A stretch of DNA of 64,000 nucleotides from Blastomyces gilchristii SLH14081. Lineage: Eukaryota > Ascomycota > Eurotiomycetes > Onygenales > Ajellomycetaceae. The number at the start of each line of letters is the position of its first letter. The first letter of the stretch is position 1. The position numbers and the translations under genes are program-made. Below the pieces are notes generated by a model. That model made no database searches and was not told the DNA's origin. It saw only the letters and a program-made list of their open reading frames with translations. Shown here one piece after another: positions 43,001-54,112 of this stretch. Location: the NCBI RefSeq assembly GCF_000003855.2, contig NW_003101682.1, positions 3,250,386 to 3,314,385 on the forward strand, written 5' to 3'.

Positions 43001-45000
43001 TTACTCTTGTTATAAGAGAGTATCTATCATTGAGTTCTAACTGCTCAGATGATAGTGTATTATGAAATGAAAACAGTTTAATAGCTCAGATTATTATATC
43101 TGCTATTCAGTAAGTTTATAAGTGATTATAAAATACTTGAGATTCTTATAATCTGTGATTATCTCAAATTTGAAGACACTTCAGAGTTTGAAATCTCATT
43201 CTTCTTAGACTGACCGTGTGACCGTGTCTGGGACCAGGACCAGATTTTTTGATAGTTTCATTACCAATTCAACTGATCCCATTACATGGTTTTAACATTA
43301 GATAGTAGTTTCATACTGTCTCAGTGAGACTTACTGTCTACTCTTATCACATTTTTCAAATGAGATCATGATTTCCACTTCTCAATTTAAATTATTTTTA
43401 TTGCTTTAAATGACTTTAAATCTCATTTGAGTGTTACCAAAAAGTGTTACTTTTTAAAAAATTAAAAATAGTCTAAAAAAAACCTTAAAATGTCTAAAAA
43501 TAGTAACTTTACGCCAAGAATAAGACTAAATGGAATCAAATGAGATCACTTTCTCATTTTTTTCAAGTCATGATTTCATTCTAAGATCTGATATATAGTC
43601 ACTTTGCATGTTTTTTTGATAGCTAGTCTCAGCGGGTTTCACGTCAAGAAATGTATAGAACCAGATCAAATGGGACCAAACGTGAAATTCATGATCTCGA
43701 CGGCCAGTCTAATTCTTCTAGACAGTGTACTATTATAAGAAGTTTCTTATTATAGATCTCATAATTACACTCAGCAGAACTCAGTTTCTTAGATATGAAG
43801 ATGAATAATTATAAGATATCTTTATTATTATATTATAATATAGCTTCTTCTATAATATAGCTGAAGAAATCAGCTTTAATAACTGTTTTATAATCAGAAT
43901 TCAATATTATTAGTAGAGAGATATTAATAAATATCTTCTTTAACTGTGTGAATACAGCTTCAGTGTCTGCTGACTATTGAAATACTGAGTGCTTCTTAAT
44001 AAGTGTTATAAGTAATTTAGTGATATCTGAGAAGTTCTGTATAACTCACTGATAGAAGTTAGTAACTTCAATGAAGCTTTGTACATCTTTCACAGTGTGT
44101 GAAGTCTTTCATTCAAGAATAGCAGAGATCTTCTCAGAATTCATTCAGATTTTCTTACTAGCTTCTATGATAAAATCTAGATATTTTGTACTTTTAACTT
44201 TAAAATTATACTTATTTATATCTATCAGTAGTTCTGCTTCTTATAGTTGTTGTAATACTCTTTGCACATATTCTTGATATTCTTTTCTGAACTTATCAGT
44301 AAAGATGAGAATGTTATCAAGATGAACAGATATAAACTTATCAAGAAAATCTCAGAGTTCTCAGTTAATATACTTCTAAAATGTACTGAGAGTATTAGTC
44401 AATTCAAAAGATGTAACTACTTATTCAAAGAGATTATATTATGTTCAGAATACTGTAAGTCACTCATCTTCTTCAGTGATATGAATCTTATAAAAAGTGA
44501 TGATAATATCTAGCTTTGTAAATTATTGAGCTTGTCTGATATATGCTAGAATTTTATTGATAAAAGCTAAAGAATAGTGATCTTTCTTTATTAATCTATT
44601 TAGTTCTTAATAGTTCACACAGAATCAGAGTTCTCTGTCTGATTTCTTTGTAAAGAGAAGAGAAGCTGCAGTAAAAGAGTTACTAATATATATAAATTCT
44701 TTATTTAACAGATCATTGAGTGTCTTTTGAAGAAGAAGAAGTTCATCTTAAGATATATTATAAAGAGAGCTTCACAGTGATTCAGAATTCTTATCATTCT
44801 TCTTTTTCAGCTTGATACTATGATCTACTTCTGAATCTTGTAGAGAGAGTAGATTTATAACATTGTCTTATCAGAAGATAGCTAGATATTCATGATATTA
44901 TTAAGAGAGTTTTGTATAAGAATCTCTTATTATAACACAGAATAACTTTTCTAGAGCTTTTTTAATATCAGTCAGACTAATGAAGTAGATTATTACTTGA
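43000..45000 (-). pseudogene. pol: gypsy-A3 RNase H and RT, decayed
   Basis: RNase H on both sides of the MITE (IIDYKNLKYF-type segment near 43150; FDSDY-KTVIKADFF near 43920-43870). RT near 43990-44780, with the catalytic box at 44324-44313 read as His-Leu-Asp-Asn in place of Tyr-Leu-Asp-Asp, followed by ILIFTDKFRK. Numerous stops. Confidence 0.82.
43206..43711 (+). mobile_element. hAT MITE (506 bp) in gypsy-A3
   Basis: TAGACTGACCGTG to CGGCCAGTCTA, with a perfect 8 bp duplication ATTCTTCT (43198-43205 and 43712-43719). Near its end it retains CAGCGGGTTTCACGTC, so it is among the less decayed copies. Confidence 0.93.
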
Positions 45001-45299
45001 TTCTACTGTCAGTAACCTTATCAGTGACCTTATTAGTGACCTTGTCAGTGACTTTGTCAGAAGCTTTTTTGAAGCATTTTATAGACATTAACAGAGATCT
45101 GTGTCAGGTTCATAGTTTTGTAAATATTATGTTCATAAATTCAATCATTGTTAGAGAATATCAAACTTCTGTTTCAAGCATTTAATAAGATGTCTTGTTC
45201 AAATAGTCAGATGAGTTCTAGTATAAGATTATAGTCAAGATTATCAATCTTATATGCATAAGCATCTTCATGTTAATATTCTCTGATATCTATGTTTAG

Positions 45300-46678
45300 T
45301 TTCATCATGTAACAGATGTAAACATCTTTTAAGTCATTAAATTCTGCAAGAAGTTAAGGTTTTGATAAGAGAATACACTGAAGATTACAGTGTCTTACAA
45401 CTGAAGATTTAATCATTGTATAGTAGCATAGATGACTGTCTATCATGACTTTCATATTATACATATTATCTATCATAGTAGATACAAGAATCACATTCAT
45501 TGTTATTTTCTCTTTAAATTATTATCATCTGACTTCTTCAAGCTCCTGCTTGTGAGTTTGAGTAGAAGTTAATCTTTTCCCTGTTTCATTAAGATGTTCT
45601 TATAGTTATCTTCTGAATCTTTCTCTAATATAATGTGATTGATGTGAACTGTTGATGTTAATCTTGCTCTTGAATGAGAAGATACATAGATTAATCAGCA
45701 GTTTAAAGCAATGTGTTCTGATCAGTTATAGTTGATACACACCTCTCATTGACATTGATTGACAACTTCTTCAGAAGCAATCTCAGAGACTCAGAAGTCT
45801 GTTTGAATGATGAAAACCCTTGTTTATGTATAGATATTTAAGTCTACTCAATTCATAGCATCTGTATTATTATTATTATTCTTTGATACAGGTGTATGAA
45901 TGACTGAGATGTAATGTCTTCTGCTGCTGTTCTGTATACTCTTAAGCTTGATAAGATGATCATTCAATGTCTGAAGTTGTATGCAGAAGCCTTCATAAGT
46001 TAAGTCTTTGTCTATGCTTATAAGAGCTTATAGAAGTTTAAAAGTTAGTATCTTCTTAAGCATGCTAATCTTTATTTAATTCTCTTAAGATTGACTGTGT
46101 ACTTCTAGAATCTTAGTGTTAAAGTCTGAGATGAATATTATAAGAGAAGTATTTCTCTGTTAAGCACTCTGTAATTAATCTAATACCTTCTACTGTATAG
46201 CAGTGTCTCTGAACAGTATATTAAGAGATCTGATGATATTGTCAGATGTATATAATACTGATTTACATGTCTTCATTCATGAATAAAACTTCTGTTTCAT
46301 GCGATCTTTCAATTAATCATTTATATATCAATCTTGATTAATTAATGAACTGATGATATCTTCATCTACACTTATTTTCATGAGTATGTTCAATCTTCAT
46401 AATGAATAGAGAGTGAGATTAGAAGTATTAAAATATGTGAAAGTGTCTAGATATTTCTTTAGCACTTATATCATATTCATATCTAATTTAGTCAGTGTTA
46501 AAATTATCTGTGCAGAGGTTTCTTATTGAGATAATTATTGAATTTCTTTGTATTAATGTTGTTAAGTTGCATGCATATCAGCTATCTATTATTGTTATAA
46601 TTTCAACATTGCTCAGAGTCACTGTGACACTGTGTCTATACTCATATTTGAGAGTTCTCTCATGTTATCAGTAGACAT
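45300..46678 (-). pseudogene. gag: gypsy-A3 protease end and gag, decayed
   Basis: The gag frame starts at ATG 46678 (MSTDNMRELSNMSID), aligned with gypsy-A1 MSNDNIKPSN. The zinc knuckle near 45740-45698 reads C-I-N-Y..H..C, with the second Cys changed to Tyr by a G-to-A transition. A protease IDS motif lies near 45460-45440. Confidence 0.75.
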
Positions 46679-46831
46679 AGCTATATTATTTATCAGATGT
46701 GTAGTATCTGCATTTGAGAGTTTGAAAGAAGTGTAATTATATGAATCTCTTATATATCTAAGATATTAGAACTCTCAGATCTTTCACTGATATTCTCTTT
46801 ATAAGATCTTGTTCTCTTTTTGAGATCTTGT

Positions 46832-47133
46832 TGTGATTCAAAGAGTTCTTGAGTCAGTATACGTTTACAGGCGTACGCCGGCTTCTTATATATATTATCT
46901 AAATTAATTTGTGGCTGCTAGAGCCTCTTTACATTGATAGGTATGTTCAGAAGCAGCTGTGTTATTATTCAGTGATTATACATTCTTCTGAATCACATTC
47001 TCTTTCATCAGATTCAGTCATACTTATATGACTATAACATAAGCTCTAGCTTCATACAGATTAGTACACTGCTAGTATTTGCAATTATACAGTCTATCTC
47101 TAATCTGGTTAGCATTCTGCTTACACTCTCACA
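46832..47133 (-). repeat. LTR-B at the 5' end of gypsy-A3
   Basis: The reverse complement begins TGTGAGAGTG, contains TATATAAGAAGCCGGCGTACG, and ends GAATCACA about 150 bp before the gag start. Position and orientation are those of a 5' LTR, but the family differs from the LTR-A at the other end. Compared with 1-315 it has lost most CpG sites. Confidence 0.75.
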
Positions 47134-49662
47134 AAGAAACTTTCACTATATTATATTACTTATTTACTAACTTTTTTCATTCCTTAATTATCTTCTTCAT
47201 CATTATCATCATTGAATACTATTATCTTATTTAAGATTTCTATCTCTTCTTCTGTTTAACATCTTCTATTTATTCATCTATTACATTGTATGTGTTTCTG
47301 ATGATAATCTCTTATTCTCATAACAAGTATCATTGTAGTTCTCATACTAGGCAGTTTATTAGTAGTAAGTATAATGTGTTGTGAAATGTGATCAGAACTT
47401 GTTTATCTTCTAATAATTACTAGAACATACTATTATAGATAGTATATCTTCTTCATCTTCTCATACACTTTTAATCTTCTTTTCTTAGTAGATATCTGAT
47501 TGTGTTTTCTGATCATGTTTTGCATGAACACAGATGCTGATATATTTGTTCTGATTTGTGTAGAGTCTTCATATATTGACAGATTCATATCTGCAGATGA
47601 TAGTGAATGCCTTAATATTGAATTATTAATTAAGAACTTGAAAAACACAATAATGAAGAAATTGTCTGTGTCATATATGACTGAGTCTTCTGTATCTCTC
47701 TCTGTCTCTTCTGCTGCTTCTTTTCAATCTTCTACATCTGCTTCTGTCTCTTTCTCTGCCACTTCTTCTCAATCTTCTACACTTGTCCCTGTATTCTGTT
47801 CTCCCGCTCCTGCTACCTCTGCCCCCGCTACCTCTGCGGCTGTTACTAGCTCTCCTCATTTCAAGAAGATGTTGTATAGACTTGATAAACCATGCTTCTT
47901 AGTGTATATACTCCCGCTCTTCTTACTGATCTCTAGAACAATTTATTATATGAAGACTGTGTATAATACAACTATTTAAAGCTCAGTCATAGACACTGAT
48001 TATTATATTTATTTTAAGTATTTGTAATAAGATAATTATGTACTTATATCAGAGAATTACTTCTTCTCTCAACAGTGTTAAGAGTATAAGTCTTTTCTTT
48101 TTCATCTTCTCTTCTAACACTAATTTTTCTAGAGGAAATTGTGATGAGTTTTATTGTATATAAAGTCATGATGTTCACAGACATTAAGAAACTTTTTATA
48201 ACTGTTAAATTCAATATTATAAGTATATTCACTTTGATGAATATCTTTGAAATGATTAATCTGTATCAGTCTATTCTGTGATGTCTGTCATCTAACTTTG
48301 TTATACAGACAAAAGATATCTATGTTTTCAGAAATAAAAACATGAATATTATACTCTTTTACACTTATAGATGTGAGACTTGTACATCTTGTCTGAGATA
48401 TTATTATAAGAATAAGCTGTTTATATGTTATATTCTTCTCTCTGTATTTCTCTGTGTCCCTCTCTCTCTTTCTGAGAAGCCTTGTGTGTATTGTAATTAT
48501 GTATACAATTCTAAGATCAGTGAGTATTCATTTGATAACTATTTTCACTTCTGATTTTACAGTTTTATATACTAACAATAATTCTTAGTTACTCTGGCAT
48601 CAGAGGTTATTTTAATCTCTGAAGATGATAATACTGCTGAGACTATTATCTTCTTCTCTTAAGCTTCTTCTGTCATTCTCTCTTTCTTTTCTGTGAGAAA
48701 GGTTGTGCACATATCAGATTATAAGTATTCAGTCTTAGATGACTTCTGCTATTATTCATCTGATTCTGTATTATCTTCTTCTTCAGTTTCTTTTATCTTC
48801 ATTCTCTCTACTCTGACTTCTGATTCTGTAAGTTTTGCACTCTTCTTTAATTTTTCTACACACATATGTACACATTTCTATATTGACATTTCAGTCAATC
48901 TTGTAATAAATGATATTAATATTGTATGCAGAGTGATAGAGAAATCAGAGATATATATAGTATTATTTTAATAGTAGCTTACAGCTCTTGAATTTCTTGT
49001 AAATCTTGAGTTTTGAGATTTTCTTTGTTTTCAATGTTTTTCAGATGATATGATGTTGAAAATAGATTAAATGTGTAATGTATGAAAATGAATAAAGTGT
49101 GTATGATAATATTTGTCTTTTTACAGCTGACTCTTACAGTTAATAATCAATTCATTATCTCTTTTCTTTTCTTATACTTTTTCTTTGTCTACTAGTTACT
49201 ACTCTTACATGACCTGTATATAATACAGTGTTCAGTGACTAGGCTCAGCAGCTTTCATCTTGTAATTCTGTTTTATATATTATACTGTCTCTCTGAACCT
49301 GCTCAGATTACTACAGTGAACAGCTTATTAAAATTAATCTCACTTAATCTCTAAGCATTCTCAGAGATTGAGATGACTTAATCTTATATATCTGTAAATG
49401 TTTCAGATGCTTTATTCTTCATTTTCTCTGTGATTAAACTAATATAAACAGTTGAATTTAACTCTGAATCTCTTTTTCTTCTGTAATCTGACTTATATAC
49501 AAGTCTGCTACTCTAAGACTAGTCTTTACTGCATTGTGTCTGCTGTCTGCAGTGTGTTATTATATAACTGACTACAGTCTCATCACTTATTAAAGTGTAA
49601 TATTCATCTGATTTCTTTATTTCTTGTTATTCTTTTCTTATAATTGTGAAAAGAGTAGAATA
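47134..49662 (+). other. Unassigned AT-rich region
   Basis: About 2.5 kb without a transposon signature I can name. It is pyrimidine-rich on the plus strand (many TTCTTCT and TCTCT runs) with several short open frames, including 48693-48971 (92 codons, Ser-rich then hydrophobic). It may be an older unidentified element. The only stretch standing out is the C-rich ORF at 47500-47979. Confidence 0.4.
47500..47979 (+). CDS. Hypothetical Ser/Thr/Ala/Pro-rich ORF
   Basis: A 159-codon open frame whose first codon is TTG; the first ATG is at 47515, then 47524. I do not recognise it. The N-terminal third contains DADIFVLICVESSYIDRFIS. The middle (about residues 60-115) is low complexity (VSFSATSSQSSTLVP, then PATSAPATSAAVTSS), followed by FKKMLYRLDKPCFLVYILPL and a hydrophobic end. 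The stretch 47780-47840 is C-rich, unlike the surroundings. It may be a remnant of a longer protein or a chance opening in a TCT-repeat tract. Confidence 0.25.
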   Translation: MCFLIMFCMNTDADIFVLICVESSYIDRFISADDSECLNIELLIKNLKNTIMKKLSVSYMTESSVSLSVSSAASFQSSTSASVSFSATSSQSSTLVPVFCSPAPATSAPATSAAVTSSPHFKKMLYRLDKPCFLVYILPLFLLISRTIYYMKTVYNTTI

Positions 49663-50413
49663 GCCAGCGTGGCCCAGTTGGTAAGACTGGTAACCAAGGC
49701 CGCACACATTAGAGGTGTGTGGGTTTGAATCCCACCGCTGGCACCTGCCACTTCTTACTCATGAAAGCCCTCATGTAATAGAGGCTGAGCCTAATTAGTA
49801 AGACTTGGTGCGGGGTAGAACTCTCTACTGCAAGCCAAGTCACTAGTTAAGTGAGATCCTGTGAACACCCACCAGGGCTGGCATGGAATGTCAATGTCCC
49901 ACTATTCTACTGTGCACCTGTCAAGGTTCTAATAATATAGAGTCAAGCCTAATGTAGTGATTATACACTACTTAAGCAAGTCTCTAAAACTAGGGCTGTC
50001 ATCAGAGCCTAGCTCCCCCCCAAATACAGGGAATGATTTTAAAAATCACCTGACTAGCAGGCCTAGACATGTATCTAGGCCCTAGACAGAGCACTCTGAT
50101 AGGCTAGAGTCTGTAAGCTCACTGTCAATCCCTAATACTGGCAGGGAGGACTGCAGTCATCAAGCCTATGATTAGTCTCTAACATGGGGCAAGGTCACAA
50201 CAGCTGATTGATAGGCCTATGAGCATCTAATGAGGCTGAGATCAGCAACCGGAAGCTTGGTGTGTACATCATCAAGTGAGTGATAGCAGTCACTAACTAA
50301 TGCCCCTGGAAATTAGTGGCTGGCCCGAGAGGACGGACGCGGTGGTCAGTTAATTATAGAGGGTTAAATGTAATTAGCTTAAGATGCATTCTGCGGGTGG
50401 CTAGTGCTCATAG
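49663..50413 (+). repeat. SINE1 head of chimera 2
   Basis: A 751 bp sequence with no length difference from 39522-40272. Box A TGGCCCAGTTGG and box B GGGTTTGAATCCC are intact, and the acceptor-like ends are GCCAGCG and CGCTGGC. The hairpin at 49802-49841 pairs GACTTGG with CCAAGTC, both halves changed relative to copy 1. Confidence 0.8.
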
Positions 50414-51363
50414 CAATATAAAAGACTCTATTCTGATTTATTCAGATGGCTCAAAGAATGAGAATCTGAATAGATTAGATGCAGGCATTGCTTATACTGA
50501 AGATAATATCAATTTTATCTCAGATTTCTGAAATCTAGGCTGTGAATCTGAAGTCTTTGATGCTGAACTATTTGTAATAGTGAAAGCTTTCAAACTCATA
50601 GAAATAAAATCTCATAAAAGAGAAAATAGTTTGAAAGAGATATAAATATTCTCTGATAGTCAAGCTGCTTTAAAAAGACTTAGAAATAGTCAGATTTATA
50701 ATAATCAAATGAATCTTGAACTGATCTTAAACTCTGTTTTAAAAATTCAAAAGAGAAGAATATCAAAGCTGATAATTCATTTACACTGAGTTCCTACTCA
50801 TATGAATATTCATGACAATGAATTGACTGATTCAGCTGTAAAAAAGAGTGCAGAATTAAGCAGATCTATTCAAAAAGTTATGTTCTGATCTTTTATAAAG
50901 AGAAAAATAAAAGAATCTTATTTAAACAAGTGAAATGAAAGCTGATAGAAATAAAAGAAGAGTATATATTATTCAAGATTTGAAACAAAACTCAAGTGAA
51001 AATCTTGTTTAATTAAATATAAAAAGAAAATATTCTCATCTATAATACAGCTGAAACTAGAACACAGCTATTTCAAATCTTATATACAAAGATTTGATGA
51101 TAGATTTAACTTAATAGAATACTCATTCTGTAATATAAATGAGAATTCTGAGTATATTATAATACACTGTGTATTATACAATAGTCTCAGAGTCAGATTG
51201 AAAGAGAAGTATAATCTAAATCAATTAAATATGAGATTCTTATTCTCAACTGAGACAGGAATTAAATATTTAATAGACTTTCTATCAGAAACTTAAGCAG
51301 CTACAAGAAAATGACTAAATTCAGAATTATCTGAATATGAAGAGAAGAAAATGAATCAGATAT
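50414..51363 (+). pseudogene. LINE RNase H and finger in chimera 2
   Basis: The open stretch crossing the SINE1-LINE junction (to 50531) ends SILIYSDGSKNENLNRLDAG, then IAYTEDNINFISDF, with Asp-Gly-Ser intact. Later blocks FSDSQAALKRLR near 50652-50688 and HMNIHDNELTDSAVKK follow with TAA/TGA stops. The finger near 51115-51170 has lost a Cys. The end is TAG at 51361-51363, as in L1 and L2. Confidence 0.8.
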
Positions 51364-51740
51364 AGTCTATTAAAACAGCTATATACTATCTTTTAATAAT
51401 TTGTTTTGTTACAGTCTCTCTTTACTTTATCTTTTTCTTTCAATTTCTTTCTGTCTATTTATTTAATGTGTCTATCTTTAAGACTGTGTTCTCTTTTCCT
51501 TTGTCATGATATTGTCAAATGATTTCAAAGTATCAGAAGATGTTAAAACACTGCAATTTGTAAACAGTTTTTGTATTCTGAGCTGGAATTTTCTGATTTT
51601 GCATATCTGAAATTGATGAATGTATAATAGTTAACTTTACAGATATAGGAAAAACCCAGAGAACTAAAAGTTCTCAGGTAGATGTCATAGTCTCTGACTG
51701 CATACATCTATAATTGAAGAATAATAATAATAATAATAAT

Positions 51741-52399
51741 TATCATTATGTCAAGTATAAAGTGATAGAAGTTCTAGATAGTCATAACTACTATCTTGAT
51801 ATATTATCAGAGATTTATAATATCTTTCACATAAGCTTGCTTCACTGCACTATCACTGATCTGTTTTCTTCTCAACTGACTTCTGACTGACAGCTGCCAG
51901 GCATCATAGAAGAAGATAATGAGCTTGAGTGAGAGATTGAGAATATTCTTGATAAGAGACTCTGTAACTGCAGCTGACAATATTTTATGAAATGAGTTAA
52001 CTATAATCAACTGATCTGAACTCTGAGTTCTGTGTTATCTGAAATAGCAGTTCTTGACTGATGAGAACTGCTTCTGAAAGAAGAGGGTTAATGTGATAAG
52101 CTGTGTCTCATCAATTATATAGACTATTTCATTACACTTCACAGATTTCAATCACTTCATTCTTGAATGTGTATGCTCTGATTCTTAGTCATTCTCAATC
52201 ATCAATTCTCAGCTGCTATAAACATATATAGATTCTTCCACTCTGAAGCCTCACTGCATATGCCACTATATACATGTATAAATATTCACTTCAATCACTG
52301 ATTCTTATACTTTCTCTTTCTTTTTCTTCTCTAATATTTTTCTCTTTGTTATATAAGACCTATATATTATACCAATCTATTCGGCGTAGACCTCTTACA
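51741..52399 (+). mobile_element. gypsy-A5, 3' end only
   Basis: It starts inside the integrase C-terminal region (YHYVKYKVIEVLDSHNYYLD, equivalent to 12670 in A1), continues through the chromodomain (EIENILDKRLCNCS near 51930-51975) and a purine tract, and ends with a complete LTR-A. Everything upstream is absent. The left edge coincides with the tail of chimera 2. Confidence 0.85.
52092..52399 (+). repeat. LTR-A of gypsy-A5
   Basis: 308 bp from TGTGATAAGC to CTTACA, directly followed by LINE sequence TTAATAGAC. It has lost most CpG except TATTCGGCGTAG near the end. Confidence 0.9.
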
Positions 52400-52860
52400 T
52401 TAATAGACTTTCTATTAGAAACTCAAGCAGCTATAAGAAAATAGCTAAATTCTGAAATATCTGAATATGAAGAGAAGAAAATTAATCAGATATAGTCTAT
52501 TAAAACAGCTATATACTATCTGTTAATAATTTGTTTTATTACAGTCTTTCTTTACTTTACTTTTTTCTTTCTATTCTTTTCTATCTATCTATTTAATATG
52601 TCTATCTTTAAGACTGTGTTCTCTTTTCTTTTGTCATAATATTATCAAATGATTTCAAAGTATCAGAAGATATTAAAATACTGCAATTTATAAACAGTTT
52701 TTATATTCTGAGCTGGAATTTTCTGATTTTGCATATCTGAAATTGGTAAATGTATAATAATTGACTTTAGAGATATAGAAAAAACCCTGAGAACTAAAAG
52801 TTCTCAGATAGATGTTATAGTCTCTGACTGTATACATCTATAATTGAAGAATAATAATAA
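52400..52860 (+). mobile_element. LINE copy L5, 3' end
   Basis: It starts at TTAATAGACTTTCTATTAG, equivalent to 14917 in L1, and contains the last ~100 coding bases, the 3' UTR hairpin and the TAA tail. It touches LTR-A directly, so it is either a 5'-truncated insertion or the right half of a LINE that gypsy-A5 entered. Confidence 0.85.
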
Positions 52861-52877
52861 TTATTATTATTATTATT
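52848..52877 (+). repeat. TAA run followed by TTA run
   Basis: The LINE tail (TAA)n changes directly into (TTA)n, giving a small perfect palindrome. The TTA half may be a second tail from a minus-strand insertion or slippage. Confidence 0.7.
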
Positions 52878-52939
52878 GCATTTTTGAAAGATTTGAGAAT
52901 GAAGAAGGTCTCAGATGATAGCTTATAGATCACAGTATA

Positions 52940-54112
52940 TACAGAAAACTTGACCTTGCTAAGTACGTCACTTAACCTTGTTATATAATCATGACCCCGA
53001 CCTCGCACAATACAGTAATAATCAGTTGATAATTGACTTTCAATCTTTCAATTCACTCATTCTCATTCACTCAGTTCATCAATCAATCAAAGCATGTATA
53101 GCTGATTTATAATCAATTAAATGAACAGATAAATTCATATAGAATATAAAGAGATATTTTACAGAATTTTTAAAATATATTAAGATAAAAATATTTAATA
53201 ATTAATTTTAAATTAATTCTGAATTGATTGTTAATTAATTATAATAATAAAAATAGATTCAATCTATATATTTAAGTAATTAATAATTGATTGAAAATCA
53301 GTTGATAATTAATTCAGTGTAAATTATATAAATACTTATCTTATTATTAAATTCAAGAATAATTTCAGTATTAAATTGATTTTAAATTGATTTTGAATTG
53401 ATTCTGAATTAATTATTAATTAATTATAGTAATAAAAATAAATTTAATTTATATATTTAAGTAATTAATAATTGATTGAAAATCAGTTAATAATCAATTC
53501 AGTGTAAATTATATAAATACTTACTTTAATATTAAATTCAAGAATAATTTCAGTATTAAATTGATTTTAAATTGATTTTGAATTGATTCTGAATTAATTA
53601 TTAATTAATTATAGTAATAAAAATAAATTTAATTTATATATTTAAGTAATTAATAATTGATTGAAAATCAGTTAATAATCAATTCAGTGTAAATTATATA
53701 AATACTTACTTTATTATTAAATTTAAGAATAATTTCAGTATTAAATTGATTTTAAATTGATTTTGAATTGATTGTGAATTAATTATTAGTTAATTATAGT
53801 AATAAAAATAAATTTAATTTGTATATTTAAGTAATTAATAATTGATTGAAAATCAGTTAATAATTAATTCAGTGTAACTTATATAAATACTTACTTTATT
53901 ATTAAATTCAAGAATAATTTCAGTATTAAATTGATTTTAAATTCATTTTAAATTGATTGTAGAATTGATGATAAATAATTAAATGATTTTAAATTATAAG
54001 AAAAGATGTATTGAGCGAGGTCAGATAGTGACACAGGTCATATTTACAAGGTCAGCTTATATAACAAGGTCAAGTGATGCACTTAGCAAGGTCAAGTCTT
54101 CTGCTTTCTGTA
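52940..54112. mobile_element. Inverted-repeat element with internal tandem repeats
   Basis: Left 52940-53015 and right 54007-54112 are inverted repeats. On each side, read inward, ACTTGACCTTGCTAAGT is followed by CACTT(A/G)ACCTTGTTATA and further TGACC and GACCTCGC motifs. The interior is very AT-rich with a 185 bp tandem array and no ORF. I could not find a clear target duplication, so exact ends and class are open; a non-autonomous DNA transposon is most likely. Confidence 0.65.
53190..53965 (+). repeat. 185 bp tandem repeat, about four copies
   Basis: GTAATTAATAATTGATTGAA occurs at 53276, 53461, 53646 and 53831, an exact period of 185 bases. Copies two to four are close to identical; the first and last diverge more. 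Smaller runs of TTGATTTTAAATTGATTTTG occur within each unit. No CpG is present in the unit. Confidence 0.92.

Larger units (their letters stand above)
38721..46831 (-). mobile_element. gypsy-A3 body, with three nested elements
   Basis: The internal region of a minus-strand gypsy-A element: chromodomain and integrase at the left, then RNase H, RT, protease and gag at the right. It is interrupted by a SINE1-LINE chimera (39521-41760), a SINE2 (42505-42880) and a MITE (43206-43711). Without these it is about 4.95 kb, close to gypsy-A1's 5.14 kb internal length. The left LTR is LTR-A, but an LTR-B copy stands at the right, next to gag, and about 190 bp of the usual gypsy-A leader is missing. Confidence 0.85.
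49663..51740 (+). mobile_element. SINE1-LINE chimera, copy 2
   Basis: The same 751 bp head as copy 1 joined to a shorter LINE 3' part and a (TAA)n tail. No target duplication is visible: the left flank ends AAGAGTAGAATA, while the right flank is the middle of a gypsy-A integrase. This copy keeps more CpG, CC and GG in its head (CGGACGCGGTGG) than copy 1. Confidence 0.85.

Noticed and set aside
44071..44277. 68-codon plus-strand ORF, and similar ones at 4764-4970, 34496-34684, 35426-35632 and 36016-36216
   Set aside because: They lie opposite recognisable gypsy pol or gag sequence. The bias toward TCA/TGA leaves antisense frames open.
47500..47620. MADS/SRF-like transcription factor domain
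   Set aside because: The segment DADIFVLICVESSYIDRF vaguely recalls fungal SRF-like proteins, but the basic DNA-binding part is absent upstream in frame, so the resemblance is too weak.
53190..53965. CRISPR array
   Set aside because: The units are 185 bp direct repeats with no short repeat/unique spacer alternation, in a eukaryotic repeat island.
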